The translations under genes and the position numbers were made by a program. Shown here in pieces: positions 45,547 through 54,439 of a stretch of 64,000 nt of DNA. The stretch is from Magnetovibrio sp. (GTDB lineage Bacteria > Pseudomonadota > Alphaproteobacteria > Rhodospirillales > Casp-alpha2): the NCBI GenBank assembly GCA_002690705.1, contig NZFO01000011.1, positions 217,255 through 281,254 of the forward strand, read 5' to 3'. Positions within the stretch are counted from its first letter, which is position 1. Each line of letters opens with the position of its first letter. The notes beneath the pieces were generated by a model. That model was given only the letters and a program-made list of their open reading frames with translations, searched no databases and was not told the DNA's origin.

Positions 45547-46302
45547 ATGAGAGCATTAATGTTAGCAGCGGGTCTCGGTCGACGCCTTTTTGGGGATGAG
45601 AACAAAAATTTACCAAAGGGCTTATTGCGTTTTAATGGGGAATCTTTAATTGCCCGGCACATTAAGTTTTTGCAATATTTTGGGGTTGAAAGCTTAACTT
45701 TAGTGGTTGGCCATCGCAGAAATGATCTCGTCAACGAAGCTCTCGCTATTGCAAAAGATGGTTTCATCGATTGGGTGCATAACCCAAGATACCGGGAAGG
45801 CCCTATCCTTTCCTTGGTTATGGGCGCCGAGGTCCTGCAATCTGGTAATGACGTTTTATTTATGGACGCGGACGTTCTTTACCATCCGGACTTATTGAGA
45901 AATTTACTGGGATCGCCCCATAGCAATAGCCTATTGATTGATCGCATTATTAGGTCTGATGACGACCCGGTAAAAATTTGTCTTAGGAATGATCGCATCG
46001 TTGATTTTGGTAAAATTATTGACGTTGAGTATGACGAAGAGTGCGAGTGGCCCGGCTTCATGAAAATGGATGGTCGAATTGCGTATTTGGTTCTTGAAGC
46101 GGCTAAAAGTATTATTGCCAAAGGCGAAATAGAGGGCGCCTATGAACGTGCATTTTCTGGCGTGCTAAGGTCTGAGCCAGAAGGCACGTTTAACTATGTG
46201 GATATTACCGATATACCATGGATCGAAATTGATTACCCCAGTGATCTTGAAAAAGCCAAGGGTCAAATTTTTCCCAGTATCAGTAATGTTGCTAACGGTT
46301 GA
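45547..46302 (+). CDS. Free-standing nucleotidyltransferase of the NTP-transferase family
   Basis: A 251-residue GT-A-like nucleotidyltransferase. The N-terminal NTP-binding loop is LMLAAGLGRRLFGDENKNLPKG, written here in parts as AAGLGRRLFGDENK and LPKGLL. The metal-binding Asp is in FMDADVLYHP, and a second acidic site lies in WIEIDYPSDLEKA. Homologues activate phosphocholine, sugar phosphates or phosphonates with CTP. It begins 81 bases after hpnA and points toward the PEP mutase fusion, so phosphonate or head-group activation is likely. It has no transferase or membrane domain of its own. Another nucleotidyltransferase domain occurs in the next plus-strand gene. Confidence 0.85.
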   Translation: MRALMLAAGLGRRLFGDENKNLPKGLLRFNGESLIARHIKFLQYFGVESLTLVVGHRRNDLVNEALAIAKDGFIDWVHNPRYREGPILSLVMGAEVLQSGNDVLFMDADVLYHPDLLRNLLGSPHSNSLLIDRIIRSDDDPVKICLRNDRIVDFGKIIDVEYDEECEWPGFMKMDGRIAYLVLEAAKSIIAKGEIEGAYERAFSGVLRSEPEGTFNYVDITDIPWIEIDYPSDLEKAKGQIFPSISNVANG

Positions 46303-46331
46303 CTACTAGACGGAATAGAAAATGCATTCAC

Positions 46332-47090
46332 CTAAACCTTGAACACGTATGTTTTGTTCGGATTTCGATCAATATCAGGTGGAAAGTTTGCGTGTTTGTC
46401 CGAATAATATTGTGCCATGTGCTGGCCGGTCGAGAGGCGGTTATAGGTAGCGTAGTAAATACGTCGAATGCTATCACTTAAATTAGGCTCGGACTTATGG
46501 GGCGTAAAGCAGTCAAAAAAAATAATATCGCCTGGTTCAGTTGGATAGGCATGGAAATCCATTCCCTTCATGTCTTTCTCCTTCAAAGGCTCCCATGTGC
46601 GAAAAACTCCTTGATGATGGTGGCCTGCGCTCAACTCTAGACACCCATTTTTAATCGTTGCCGCATCTATACTTACCAAGGCGCTAATGAAGAAGTCCGC
46701 ATATATACCCCAGCCGGCCTGAGAGTCTTGATGTGCCTTAAAGCCGTCACCGCCCGGCATTTTAAAATTGATTTTTTCTTTAAATAGGGCAGCTTCTTCC
46801 CCGAGTAATTGACCCACGGGGCGAGCTAAGGCTTGCGTTAGGCTCTCAAAGCCCGTGTGGAAAGGTGCGATGTTCTCGATGCGCCCAACTAAATCAACAT
46901 TATGGTCTTTTCGGCTTATCTCGTGATAAACCCAATGCTTCCCGGTTTCTTCGGGTCGAGACAGCATTTCATCGCTCCAATCTGAAAGTAATGAAATGTC
47001 TTCACGGGAGAATGCATCACGAAGGATAAAAAAACCATTCTCGTGAAAACATTTGACCTGCGGATCGGTCAATTTTGGAATCCTAAACAT
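46332..47090 (-). CDS. Fe(II)/2-oxoglutarate oxygenase, PhyH family, in the phosphonate block
   Basis: Phytanoyl-CoA dioxygenase family protein of 252 residues. The iron ligands fit HxD...H: His120 and Asp122 in KAHQDSQAGWG, and His198 in TPHKSEPN. An Arg at 209/210 in SIRRIYYATYN would bind 2-oxoglutarate. PhnY and TmpA, which hydroxylate the alpha carbon of aminoethylphosphonates, belong to this family, so hydroxylation of the phosphonate made by its neighbours is plausible. It is transcribed against the neighbouring genes and has its own short upstream region. Other possible substrates include lipids or amino acids. Confidence 0.87.
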   Translation of the reverse strand: MFRIPKLTDPQVKCFHENGFFILRDAFSREDISLLSDWSDEMLSRPEETGKHWVYHEISRKDHNVDLVGRIENIAPFHTGFESLTQALARPVGQLLGEEAALFKEKINFKMPGGDGFKAHQDSQAGWGIYADFFISALVSIDAATIKNGCLELSAGHHHQGVFRTWEPLKEKDMKGMDFHAYPTEPGDIIFFDCFTPHKSEPNLSDSIRRIYYATYNRLSTGQHMAQYYSDKHANFPPDIDRNPNKTYVFKV

Positions 47091-47165
47091 CGATTTTTTA
47101 GTCCGTGTGTTATAAAATTTATAGCACTATAGTGTATCGAATTTTTGGGATGAAAAAAACGAAAA

Positions 47166-48827
47166 ATGAAGGGTCCAGTTAGAATGCAAGTGGGGCAAAT
47201 TAGCTCTGAGAAAAATAAATTTACAATACTGCGAGAGCTACTGCAGTCTCCGAACTTAGAATTTATTATGGAGGCTCATAATGGGCTCTCTGCAAAAATT
47301 GTTGAGGAGACCGGTTTTAGAGGCATCTGGGCATCTGGGCTCTCTATGTCCTCCGCATTGGGCGTACGAGATAATAATGAGGCCTCTTGGACACAAATTT
47401 TAGAGGTCCTCGAATTCATGTCTGACACGACACGTATTCCAATTTTAGTGGATGGCGATACTGGTTGGGGTAATTTTAACAATATGCGCCGTGCTGTGAC
47501 TAAGCTTTGCCAACGCGGTGTTGCGGGGATTTGTATCGAAGATAAACTATTTCCAAAGACCAATTCTTTTATCGGTGACGGTCAACCTTTAGCGAACCGT
47601 GATGAATTTTGTGGCAAGATAAAAGCGGGGAAGGATAGTCAATTAAACAGTGATTTCTCTATCGTCGCGCGCATAGAGGCGCTGATTTCTGGATGGGGAA
47701 TGGACGAGGCTTTGAAACGAGCAGAGGCCTATCATGCAGCCGGCGCCGATGCAGTCCTGATTCATTCGAAAAAAGCCGTAGCTGATGAAGTTTTGCAGTT
47801 CACAAGGGAGTGGGGCGGCCGTTGTCCAGTCGTAATAGTGCCAACAAAATATTTTGACACGCCTACAGATGATTTCCGAGCGGCAGGAGTGTCTCTAGCA
47901 ATTTGGGCAAATCATAACTTACGGTCAGCTATCGGTGCCATGCGAGAGGTGTCTCGTAGAATATATCGTGATGAGAGTATATCGGGCATTGAAAAACAAG
48001 TAGCTTCTGTTGCAGATGTTTTTGAGATCGCGGACAGCGACGAATTGGTAGAGGCTGAGAGCCGGTATCTTCCGACTGACAAAAACGCTCTCGGTGCAAT
48101 AGTTTTAGCGGCTTCTCGAGGTGCTGCGCTTGGGGAACTCACAATAGATCGACCGAAATGCATGATTGATGTTCGAGGACAGCCTTTACTGCGACGTTTG
48201 ACCAGTATTTTCAAAAACGCCGGCATTCGTGACATCACAGTCGTGCGAGGCTATAAAAAAGAATCTATCAATATCCCCTGTATCAAAACTGTTGATAATG
48301 ACAGGTTTGCATCGACCGGTGAGGCGGCAAGCTTAGCTTGTGCTGCTGACAAAATCATTGGTGCCACGGTGATAGCATATGGCGATATTTTGTTCCGGCA
48401 ATATTATCTCGATCAGTTGATGGAATTAAATGCAGACATTGCTATTGCTGTCGACGCATTATGGGAGACACGCCAAGTGCGCTCGACGGGCGCAATTAGA
48501 GATTTTGTCGAGTGTTCGCGACCGTTTTCAGGTGACTATCTTGATGACGAACCAGTTTCTCTGATCCGCATGGCTAATGATGTTGAAGAAGGTTACGTGC
48601 ACGGTGAATGGATTGGACTTTCTCTTCTCTCCGCCAAAGGCAGTGAATATTTGCGACAAGCTCTGGATGATTTGCGAGTCGGCGACTCGTTGAAATACGC
48701 AACATTGCTTGATGTTTTCTCGCATATGGTTAATTACGGCCTTGATGTGCGTGTCTTGTATGTCCCCGGGCAGTGGTTGGATGTCGACGATGTCTCCGAT
48801 TTGTCGGCGGCTGGGCGGTTCGTGTGA
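47166..48827 (+). CDS. pepM: Phosphoenolpyruvate mutase fused to a nucleotidyltransferase domain
   Basis: A 553-residue two-domain enzyme. Residues 20 to about 290 form the PEP mutase barrel, which isomerises PEP to phosphonopyruvate and creates the C-P bond. The diagnostic motif [10 protein letters not shown] is at 125-134 and the metal-binding loop LVDGDTGWG at 94-102. From about residue 310 a GT-A nucleotidyltransferase domain begins ([13 protein letters not shown], then RPKCMIDV) and runs to the end with [12 protein letters not shown]. Such fusions are associated with CTP activation of phosphonates (PntC-like). The start could be ATG 47166 or ATG 47184. Its TGA overlaps the start of ppd (GTGTGA), indicating translational coupling. 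Confidence 0.93.
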   Translation: MKGPVRMQVGQISSEKNKFTILRELLQSPNLEFIMEAHNGLSAKIVEETGFRGIWASGLSMSSALGVRDNNEASWTQILEVLEFMSDTTRIPILVDGDTGWGNFNNMRRAVTKLCQRGVAGICIEDKLFPKTNSFIGDGQPLANRDEFCGKIKAGKDSQLNSDFSIVARIEALISGWGMDEALKRAEAYHAAGADAVLIHSKKAVADEVLQFTREWGGRCPVVIVPTKYFDTPTDDFRAAGVSLAIWANHNLRSAIGAMREVSRRIYRDESISGIEKQVASVADVFEIADSDELVEAESRYLPTDKNALGAIVLAASRGAALGELTIDRPKCMIDVRGQPLLRRLTSIFKNAGIRDITVVRGYKKESINIPCIKTVDNDRFASTGEAASLACAADKIIGATVIAYGDILFRQYYLDQLMELNADIAIAVDALWETRQVRSTGAIRDFVECSRPFSGDYLDDEPVSLIRMANDVEEGYVHGEWIGLSLLSAKGSEYLRQALDDLRVGDSLKYATLLDVFSHMVNYGLDVRVLYVPGQWLDVDDVSDLSAAGRFV

Positions 48828-49966
48828 TCTCGGCGGCTGATTTTCTTGATCCAGTGCGGGAGGCTGGATACGACTTTTTTACGGGCGTTCCGTGCTCTTT
48901 TCTCACGCCTTTAATCAATCAAGTGATTACGGACAAAAGGTATAGATATGTTGGTGCGAGCAGTGAGGGGGAAGCGGTAGCGATTGCCTCTGGGGCTTGG
49001 TTGGCGGGTCGTGAAACCGTTTTTATGTGCCAAAACTCAGGGCTTGGAAACGCCGTTAATGCTCTGACATCTCTCAATTACCCGTTTCGTATTCCGACAT
49101 TGGCTATTATTACTTGGCGGGGAGGGCCAGGCCTAAGGGATGAGCCTCAGCATGAACTCATGGGTCGTATTACGCCTCATTTATTGGATGTAATCGAAGT
49201 CCCACACTGCTCGTTTCCCAAGCAAATGGCTGAAGTAACCGATAAGCTTTTAGAAGCTATGAACACACTTAAGCAGTCGAGACGGCCGTTCGCTTTCATT
49301 ATGGAAAAAGGGGATGTGATCGAAAACAAAGTAGACCCCGCGACTGTGGCCTCCCCGGTCACCGGGACCGTCGAGCATCATCAAACTTCCAAAACATCGT
49401 CTCGGTTCGCGGCATTAGAACGCCTTTTGGCATCGGTTCCGGAGGATGCTGGCATCATTTCAGCTACAGGAAAATGCAGTCGTGAACTATTCACCATCGC
49501 AGATAGACCGCAGCATTTGTATCAAGTTGGATCCATGGGGTGTGCGGTAGCGATGGGATTGGGTGCGGCGTTGAACACTAACAAACCAATCGTAGTAATT
49601 GACGGCGACGGCGGTGCTTTGATGAAACTTGGAGCTTTTGCGACTGTAGGTGCATGTGGCCCGAAAAACCTGATACACGTGGTGCTGGACAATGAGACAT
49701 ACGACTCGACCGGAGGACAGCCAACTACATCCGGAGGAGTTGATTTTGCTGTTATCGCAACTGCTGCAGGGTATTCAAATGGTTATCGGTGTGACAGTTT
49801 GGATGGATTTGAGAGTGTGATGAGGTCAGCATTTTGTCGCCCGGGCCCTCATCTCATCCACTTAAAAATCAAACCTGGTTCACGGTCTAATCTCGGCAGA
49901 CCGACAATAGGACCGGATATAGTAGCGACCCGATTTAAAGATTTTTTAGCGGCTGTCTGTATTTAA
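48824..49966 (+). CDS. ppd: Phosphonopyruvate decarboxylase
   Basis: Thiamine diphosphate enzyme that decarboxylates phosphonopyruvate to phosphonoacetaldehyde and so pulls the mutase reaction forward. From GTG 48824, overlapping the pepM stop, it has 380 residues, as Ppd proteins do; a longer frame from 48773 lies inside pepM and is unlikely. Family marks are [15 protein letters not shown], the catalytic Glu in [26 protein letters not shown], and the TPP-magnesium motif [10 protein letters not shown] with [12 protein letters not shown]. No transaminase or phosphonoacetaldehyde reductase is next to it, so the final product is not fixed. Confidence 0.94.
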   Translation: MISAADFLDPVREAGYDFFTGVPCSFLTPLINQVITDKRYRYVGASSEGEAVAIASGAWLAGRETVFMCQNSGLGNAVNALTSLNYPFRIPTLAIITWRGGPGLRDEPQHELMGRITPHLLDVIEVPHCSFPKQMAEVTDKLLEAMNTLKQSRRPFAFIMEKGDVIENKVDPATVASPVTGTVEHHQTSKTSSRFAALERLLASVPEDAGIISATGKCSRELFTIADRPQHLYQVGSMGCAVAMGLGAALNTNKPIVVIDGDGGALMKLGAFATVGACGPKNLIHVVLDNETYDSTGGQPTTSGGVDFAVIATAAGYSNGYRCDSLDGFESVMRSAFCRPGPHLIHLKIKPGSRSNLGRPTIGPDIVATRFKDFLAAVCI

Positions 49967-50241
49967 AGACCGTTACTTAGTTGTGACCTGTCTCTTTCAT
50001 CTACCGCCAATAAAATCAAGATCGCAAGCGTAGTGAGGCGAGCACTAATTTGATACCCATAATCTGCTATTAACCTTTCGATTGTAAAAAAGGGTGGAGT
50101 CAGGGTTGGCATTTCCGTCGAGGCAGAACTGCGTGGGCGTGACTATTTTCGCTTTGAAGTTTGTCATCGTCGAGCGAACAATTAAGTTCGCTCCTAAAAA
50201 CGGTACGTTGTAAAAGAAAGTTGTTTGCTGTCAGGTTGCTC

Positions 50242-52878
50242 ATGGAAACTCTTTTTGCAAGATATATACATTGTCTCGAGAAATGGGTGGTTTGGGTTTC
50301 TCGCTACTCTGCAGTTGTGATAACCGTTGTAATCTTGGCTACTATTGCAGCTGGATGGCATTTTACCTCTGAGATCACCATCAACACAGACACAAGTGAC
50401 ATGTTAGCTGAAGATGTTCCATTCCGGCAATTCTCTAGTGAAATTGACTCTGCTTTCCCCAAGCAACAAGGCACATTAATTGTAGTGATTGACGGGAAAA
50501 CTGCTGGGCTCGCCGATGATGCGACTCTGCGTCTAGGAGAGAGATTACGGGCGCGTTCTGATGTTATTGCTGATGTGTATGACCTGCGTGGCGAGCCCTT
50601 TTTTCGCAGGCACGGATTTTTATACCTTGACATTGTCGAGTTGTATTCACTCGCTGATGATTTGGCTGAGGCTCAACCATTTCTTGGGGTGTTGTCGCGG
50701 CAACCAAATTTGGCCGGGTTTTTTCATGCAATAGGCCTAGCTATCGATGAGGTTGAAAAAACAGATAACACAATACCTATTATACTCTCTGAACTTTTCC
50801 TTGAAGTGTCTGAAGTTGCGTTAGCACAGGCGGAGGGGCGATTTCATATTTTTCCATGGGCGAAATTTATGGGTGGGAATACAGGCAAGGCTGCGACAAA
50901 ATCAGACCGACGTCGATTTCTTATTATCAAACCGAAATTGGATTTTTCCTCATTAGAGCCGGCCGTCGATGCTATGGGCATCATCCGGGCCGAGGCTGAA
51001 TTCTTAAATATCAATTTAGACAATGGACTTAAATTGAGACTAACCGGTTCTGCAGCTCTTGAACAAGAAGAGTTGGCGAGTGTCGAGAAGGGAATGGGGT
51101 TAGCGGCGTTTCTATCTTTAACGCTCGTTCTTGGTATTTTAGTTTTTGGTTTACGGTCCGTGAAAATGATTTTTGCCATTCTTGCCGCCTTGATCATAGG
51201 TTTAGTTTGGACATCGTTCGTTGCGGTTATGAGTGTTGGCTCGTTAAATCTTATCTCAGTTGCCTTTGCTGTTTTATTTATTGGTCTAAGTGTTGATTTC
51301 GGTATTCATTATGGCCTGAGATATAAAGAAGTTTGCCTGAGAGGTAATAACAACACTGAAGCCTTAATCATTGCGATGCGAGGCGTTGGCGAGGCTTTGA
51401 CGATGTGCGCATTGAGCGCAGCAATATCTTTTTTCGCATTCCTCCCAACCGACTATGTCGGTTTAGCAGAGTTGGGCGTGATTGCCGGTAGCGGCATGTT
51501 TATCGCTCTTTTTGTAAATTTCACCGTGTTACCGGCTTTGTTATCGATCATGTCAACCCAAGGCCAAATTTTTAGCACACCTCCGATTTTGGGTGAGTGT
51601 GTAAACCAAAAGAGCTTCTTATCCAGCCGTGGCTTGGCTCAAATAATTTGTTTAGGTGCCTCGGTCCTTACACTCGGCGCCGTATTCTTAGCGCCTAACT
51701 CTGTTTTTGATTTTGATCCATTGAATCTGAAAGACTCTGGCACCGAGTCTGTATCAACGCTGCAGGATTTGATGGAGGGTGGTGATCAAAATTATTATTC
51801 GGCGGAGTTTTTAACGCCTAACATCGGTACCGCAAATGAAATTGCAGAAAAATTACGTGGGTTGGCAGAGGTAGAAAAGGTTGTAACACTGCAAAGTTTT
51901 GTCCCAAAAAATCAAGAGGAAAAATTTCAAGTCATAAACGATATGGCGTTATTTTTAGGCACATCCTTGGGTGTGCCGTCAGAGAAGACTAATCTAGATG
52001 CCTATGATCGCCGTTTTGCCTGGCAAAAACTTGATGACAAATTATCTCGGCTTATAACCGGAGATCCCATGGTAACGAGTCAGTTTACACATGAAGTAAA
52101 TAGAATGCGAAATGCGATGGCCCATATGATGAGCGGAACGGCTGAGACCATGTATCTATTTGAGAAACGGCTAATCACTGGTTTGGATGGGCGGTTAAAA
52201 GCGCTCAAGAATGCACTAAATCCGGATCCAATCGACCTAGCAGCTTTGCCGTTGAGTTTGCGTGAGAGATGGATCGCAAAAGATGGTCGTGCCTTGGTCG
52301 AGGTCGTCCCTGCGAAAAATTTACAACAGCACGAAAACCTCATAGAGTTTGTTAGTGCCGTTAGAGGCCTAGCGCCTCGTATCTCCGGTGCTCCAGTGAC
52401 AGTGATGGAGGCGGGGCGGACGGTGCTCGATGCATTTGTTGAGGCTGGTGTGATAGCTGTAATAGGTATTTGCTTTATCTTAACTATCGTGCTCCGGCGA
52501 GTTAGAGATGTATTTTTGGTATTTGTGCCAGTAGTTTTAGCTGGGCTGTGGACAGTGGCAGCTAGCGTTATTGCAGGATTAGCTTTTAATCTGGCAAATG
52601 TAATTGTTCTTCCACTCTTGTTTGGTCTGGGAGTTGCGGGCTCAATTCATCTGGTTGCTCGGGCTCGCACGGATGGTGCTGCCGTCATGAAAACATCTAC
52701 TCCACGTGCGGTTATTTTGAGTGCGTTCACCACTATTGGTTCATTTGGTAGTATTTCTCTCTCAAGTCATCCCGGAACAGCGAGTATGGGGTTACTGCTA
52801 ACTGTTGCTATTTCATTTACCATGGTCGCAACTTTGGTTTTCTTACCTGCTTTAATGCGGCTGCTCTCACCCAGATGA
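50242..52878 (+). CDS. hpnN: Hopanoid transporter HpnN, RND/MMPL family
   Basis: Inner-membrane RND-type transporter of 878 residues from the ATG at 50242; a frame opening at 50161 adds 27 residues without a clear ribosome site. It is built as two repeats: one helix (VVITVVILATIAAGWHF), a large periplasmic loop, then five helices, repeated with the second half starting near NQKSFLSSRG. The motif SVAFAVLFIGLSVDFGIHYG is the conserved RND/MMPL segment of helix 4. In Rhodopseudomonas, HpnN moves hopanoids to the outer membrane. It follows ppd by 275 bases and converges with an MlaC gene 12 bases away. Confidence 0.93.
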   Translation: METLFARYIHCLEKWVVWVSRYSAVVITVVILATIAAGWHFTSEITINTDTSDMLAEDVPFRQFSSEIDSAFPKQQGTLIVVIDGKTAGLADDATLRLGERLRARSDVIADVYDLRGEPFFRRHGFLYLDIVELYSLADDLAEAQPFLGVLSRQPNLAGFFHAIGLAIDEVEKTDNTIPIILSELFLEVSEVALAQAEGRFHIFPWAKFMGGNTGKAATKSDRRRFLIIKPKLDFSSLEPAVDAMGIIRAEAEFLNINLDNGLKLRLTGSAALEQEELASVEKGMGLAAFLSLTLVLGILVFGLRSVKMIFAILAALIIGLVWTSFVAVMSVGSLNLISVAFAVLFIGLSVDFGIHYGLRYKEVCLRGNNNTEALIIAMRGVGEALTMCALSAAISFFAFLPTDYVGLAELGVIAGSGMFIALFVNFTVLPALLSIMSTQGQIFSTPPILGECVNQKSFLSSRGLAQIICLGASVLTLGAVFLAPNSVFDFDPLNLKDSGTESVSTLQDLMEGGDQNYYSAEFLTPNIGTANEIAEKLRGLAEVEKVVTLQSFVPKNQEEKFQVINDMALFLGTSLGVPSEKTNLDAYDRRFAWQKLDDKLSRLITGDPMVTSQFTHEVNRMRNAMAHMMSGTAETMYLFEKRLITGLDGRLKALKNALNPDPIDLAALPLSLRERWIAKDGRALVEVVPAKNLQQHENLIEFVSAVRGLAPRISGAPVTVMEAGRTVLDAFVEAGVIAVIGICFILTIVLRRVRDVFLVFVPVVLAGLWTVAASVIAGLAFNLANVIVLPLLFGLGVAGSIHLVARARTDGAAVMKTSTPRAVILSAFTTIGSFGSISLSSHPGTASMGLLLTVAISFTMVATLVFLPALMRLLSPR

Positions 52879-52890
52879 CTAAATTAGGTT

Positions 52891-53544
52891 TTATTCCCCA
52901 AAAGTTAATTGGTTAGCCTTCTCATTGAGCATTGAGATTAGTTTTCGAACGCCCCCGCTCTTTAAAATTCTTCGATATTCTGACCGACGCACGGCCAGCT
53001 CACTGATACCAAGATCTAAAATCACGTCAATGATCCGCCATTTGTCATCGATACGCTTCACAACATAAATAAGTTCTAAATTGTCGCCACTGGGGTTAAT
53101 GAGCTTGGTTTCTACTAAACGGGTAGCTTGAGGGCCGTCCTTGACGCGGATAGTTTTGAACTTTTGGCCAGAAAAAGCAGTAAAGCGGCTGGCATAGGTA
53201 CTTATACTAATTTTTGAGAAAGCGTCGACAAGTGCCAGCTTTTCCTTTTCACTTGCTCTGTGCCAGTATCCACCTGAGGAGACCCTTGTCATGAGACTTA
53301 AATCGAAAGTCTCTGATAAGATTGGTGCTAATTTCGTATAACGGCCTTTAAAGCCGAGTTTTTGAGCATTTTTCATGACAACGATAAGGGTATTATGGAG
53401 GGTATCAACTAAATCCCTGGGGGATCGCTTTGCCTCAGCGGTTAAGTAAGCGGACTCGGCGCAAGTAATAACTCCTAATACAAGTAGTATGATGGTTACT
53501 TTGGAGATCATGAAAAAATGAAGGAGTGGCTTTATGTGCGACAT
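52891..53544 (-). CDS. MlaC/HpnM-type lipid-binding protein, tandem copy 1
   Basis: Ttg2D/MlaC-family periplasmic protein of 217 residues; an inner ATG at 53511 would give the more usual signal peptide MISKVTIILLVLGVITCAES. The mature region follows the family: helices with PRDLVDTLHNTLIVVMKNAQ, FDLSLMTRVSSGGYWHRAS, SISTYASRFTAFSGQKFK, and the terminal strand WRIIDVILDLGISELAVRRS. It is a paralogue of the next gene, sharing ISEL.VRRSEYR. The pair stands beside hpnN and mlaA and probably carries phospholipid or hopanoid between membranes. Confidence 0.88.
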   Translation of the reverse strand: MSHIKPLLHFFMISKVTIILLVLGVITCAESAYLTAEAKRSPRDLVDTLHNTLIVVMKNAQKLGFKGRYTKLAPILSETFDLSLMTRVSSGGYWHRASEKEKLALVDAFSKISISTYASRFTAFSGQKFKTIRVKDGPQATRLVETKLINPSGDNLELIYVVKRIDDKWRIIDVILDLGISELAVRRSEYRRILKSGGVRKLISMLNEKANQLTFGE

Positions 53545-53569
53545 ACTGTGGTTTTACCACCGGTTGTAA

Positions 53570-54205
53570 CTATTCAGAGATGAGTTCATTTGCTTTATTA
53601 TTTAACAATAATATAAGACCTGGGACACCCTGTTTATGCAGGACCTGACGGTATTCAGATCGTCGGACTTTTAATTCACTGATGCCACTATCCAAGATTA
53701 CGTCAATCAAACGCCAACCAATTTTAAATTTTCGAGCAATGTAAGCGATAGAAATGTTCGCTCCATCTGATGTCGTTAATGTGGTGGTTACAACAGTGGT
53801 TTTCTGGGGGCCGGGTCTCTCATCGTTGATCTTGAAAACCTCACCGTTATACCCGCTAAAAAGCGTGGCTAAAGTTGCGATACTCATCCTGCGAAAAGCC
53901 ATTACTAGTTCGTCGCGATCTTCCTTAATGGCTCGCTGCCATTGATTCCCGCTGCTAATCTGGGCCATCAGTGACATGTGAAATGTTCGATCGATAACTG
54001 GCGCCAAACGATCGTAACGATCGGCGACGGGCAAACTTTCGGCAATTTTCATAACTTTAACGAGGTCATTTTGAAAGGACTGCACAAGGTTTCGTGCGCC
54101 ATGCGACTCGGACATGGAGATCGAGGGAAAAGCCAGAAAAAGCAGAAATAAAAAAGCTGATAGCTGACTCAAAAACTTGAAAGAAAGTTTTGGCTGATAC
54201 TCCAT
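53570..54205 (-). CDS. MlaC/HpnM-type lipid-binding protein, tandem copy 2
   Basis: From the ATG at 54205, seven bases behind a strong AGGAGGT ribosome site, it has 211 residues; the frame extends to 54304 but that part lacks support. A signal peptide (FKFLSQLSAFLFLLFLAFPS) precedes the mature helices. Family segments are VQSFQNDLVKVMKIAES, FHMSLMAQISSGNQWQRA, MSIATLATLFSGYNGEVFK and WRLIDVILDSGISELKVRRS. It is upstream of copy 1 on the same strand with 25 bases between them, so they are likely co-expressed. The mlaBDEF ABC transporter genes are not in the window. Confidence 0.88.
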   Translation of the reverse strand: MEYQPKLSFKFLSQLSAFLFLLFLAFPSISMSESHGARNLVQSFQNDLVKVMKIAESLPVADRYDRLAPVIDRTFHMSLMAQISSGNQWQRAIKEDRDELVMAFRRMSIATLATLFSGYNGEVFKINDERPGPQKTTVVTTTLTTSDGANISIAYIARKFKIGWRLIDVILDSGISELKVRRSEYRQVLHKQGVPGLILLLNNKANELISE

Positions 54206-54439
54206 ATCGGTACCTCCTAAATTTTTTTCCCCTAAAAAAGCCAGCGATCTCCGCGATTCGACACCTATAATGCCATCGTCGCGATCATTTTGCAAAAATA
54301 CCACAACGATGCAAAAATGATAATTACAAGGTTGCGGCGAAACCTATCTTGCCCTAAACATTGTGTGTAACAGTTGGAATAGAAGCGCCAACCGTCTTGT
54401 TAAGTAATTTAGAGCATTCAGGCGCAAGGAAATTTTAGA

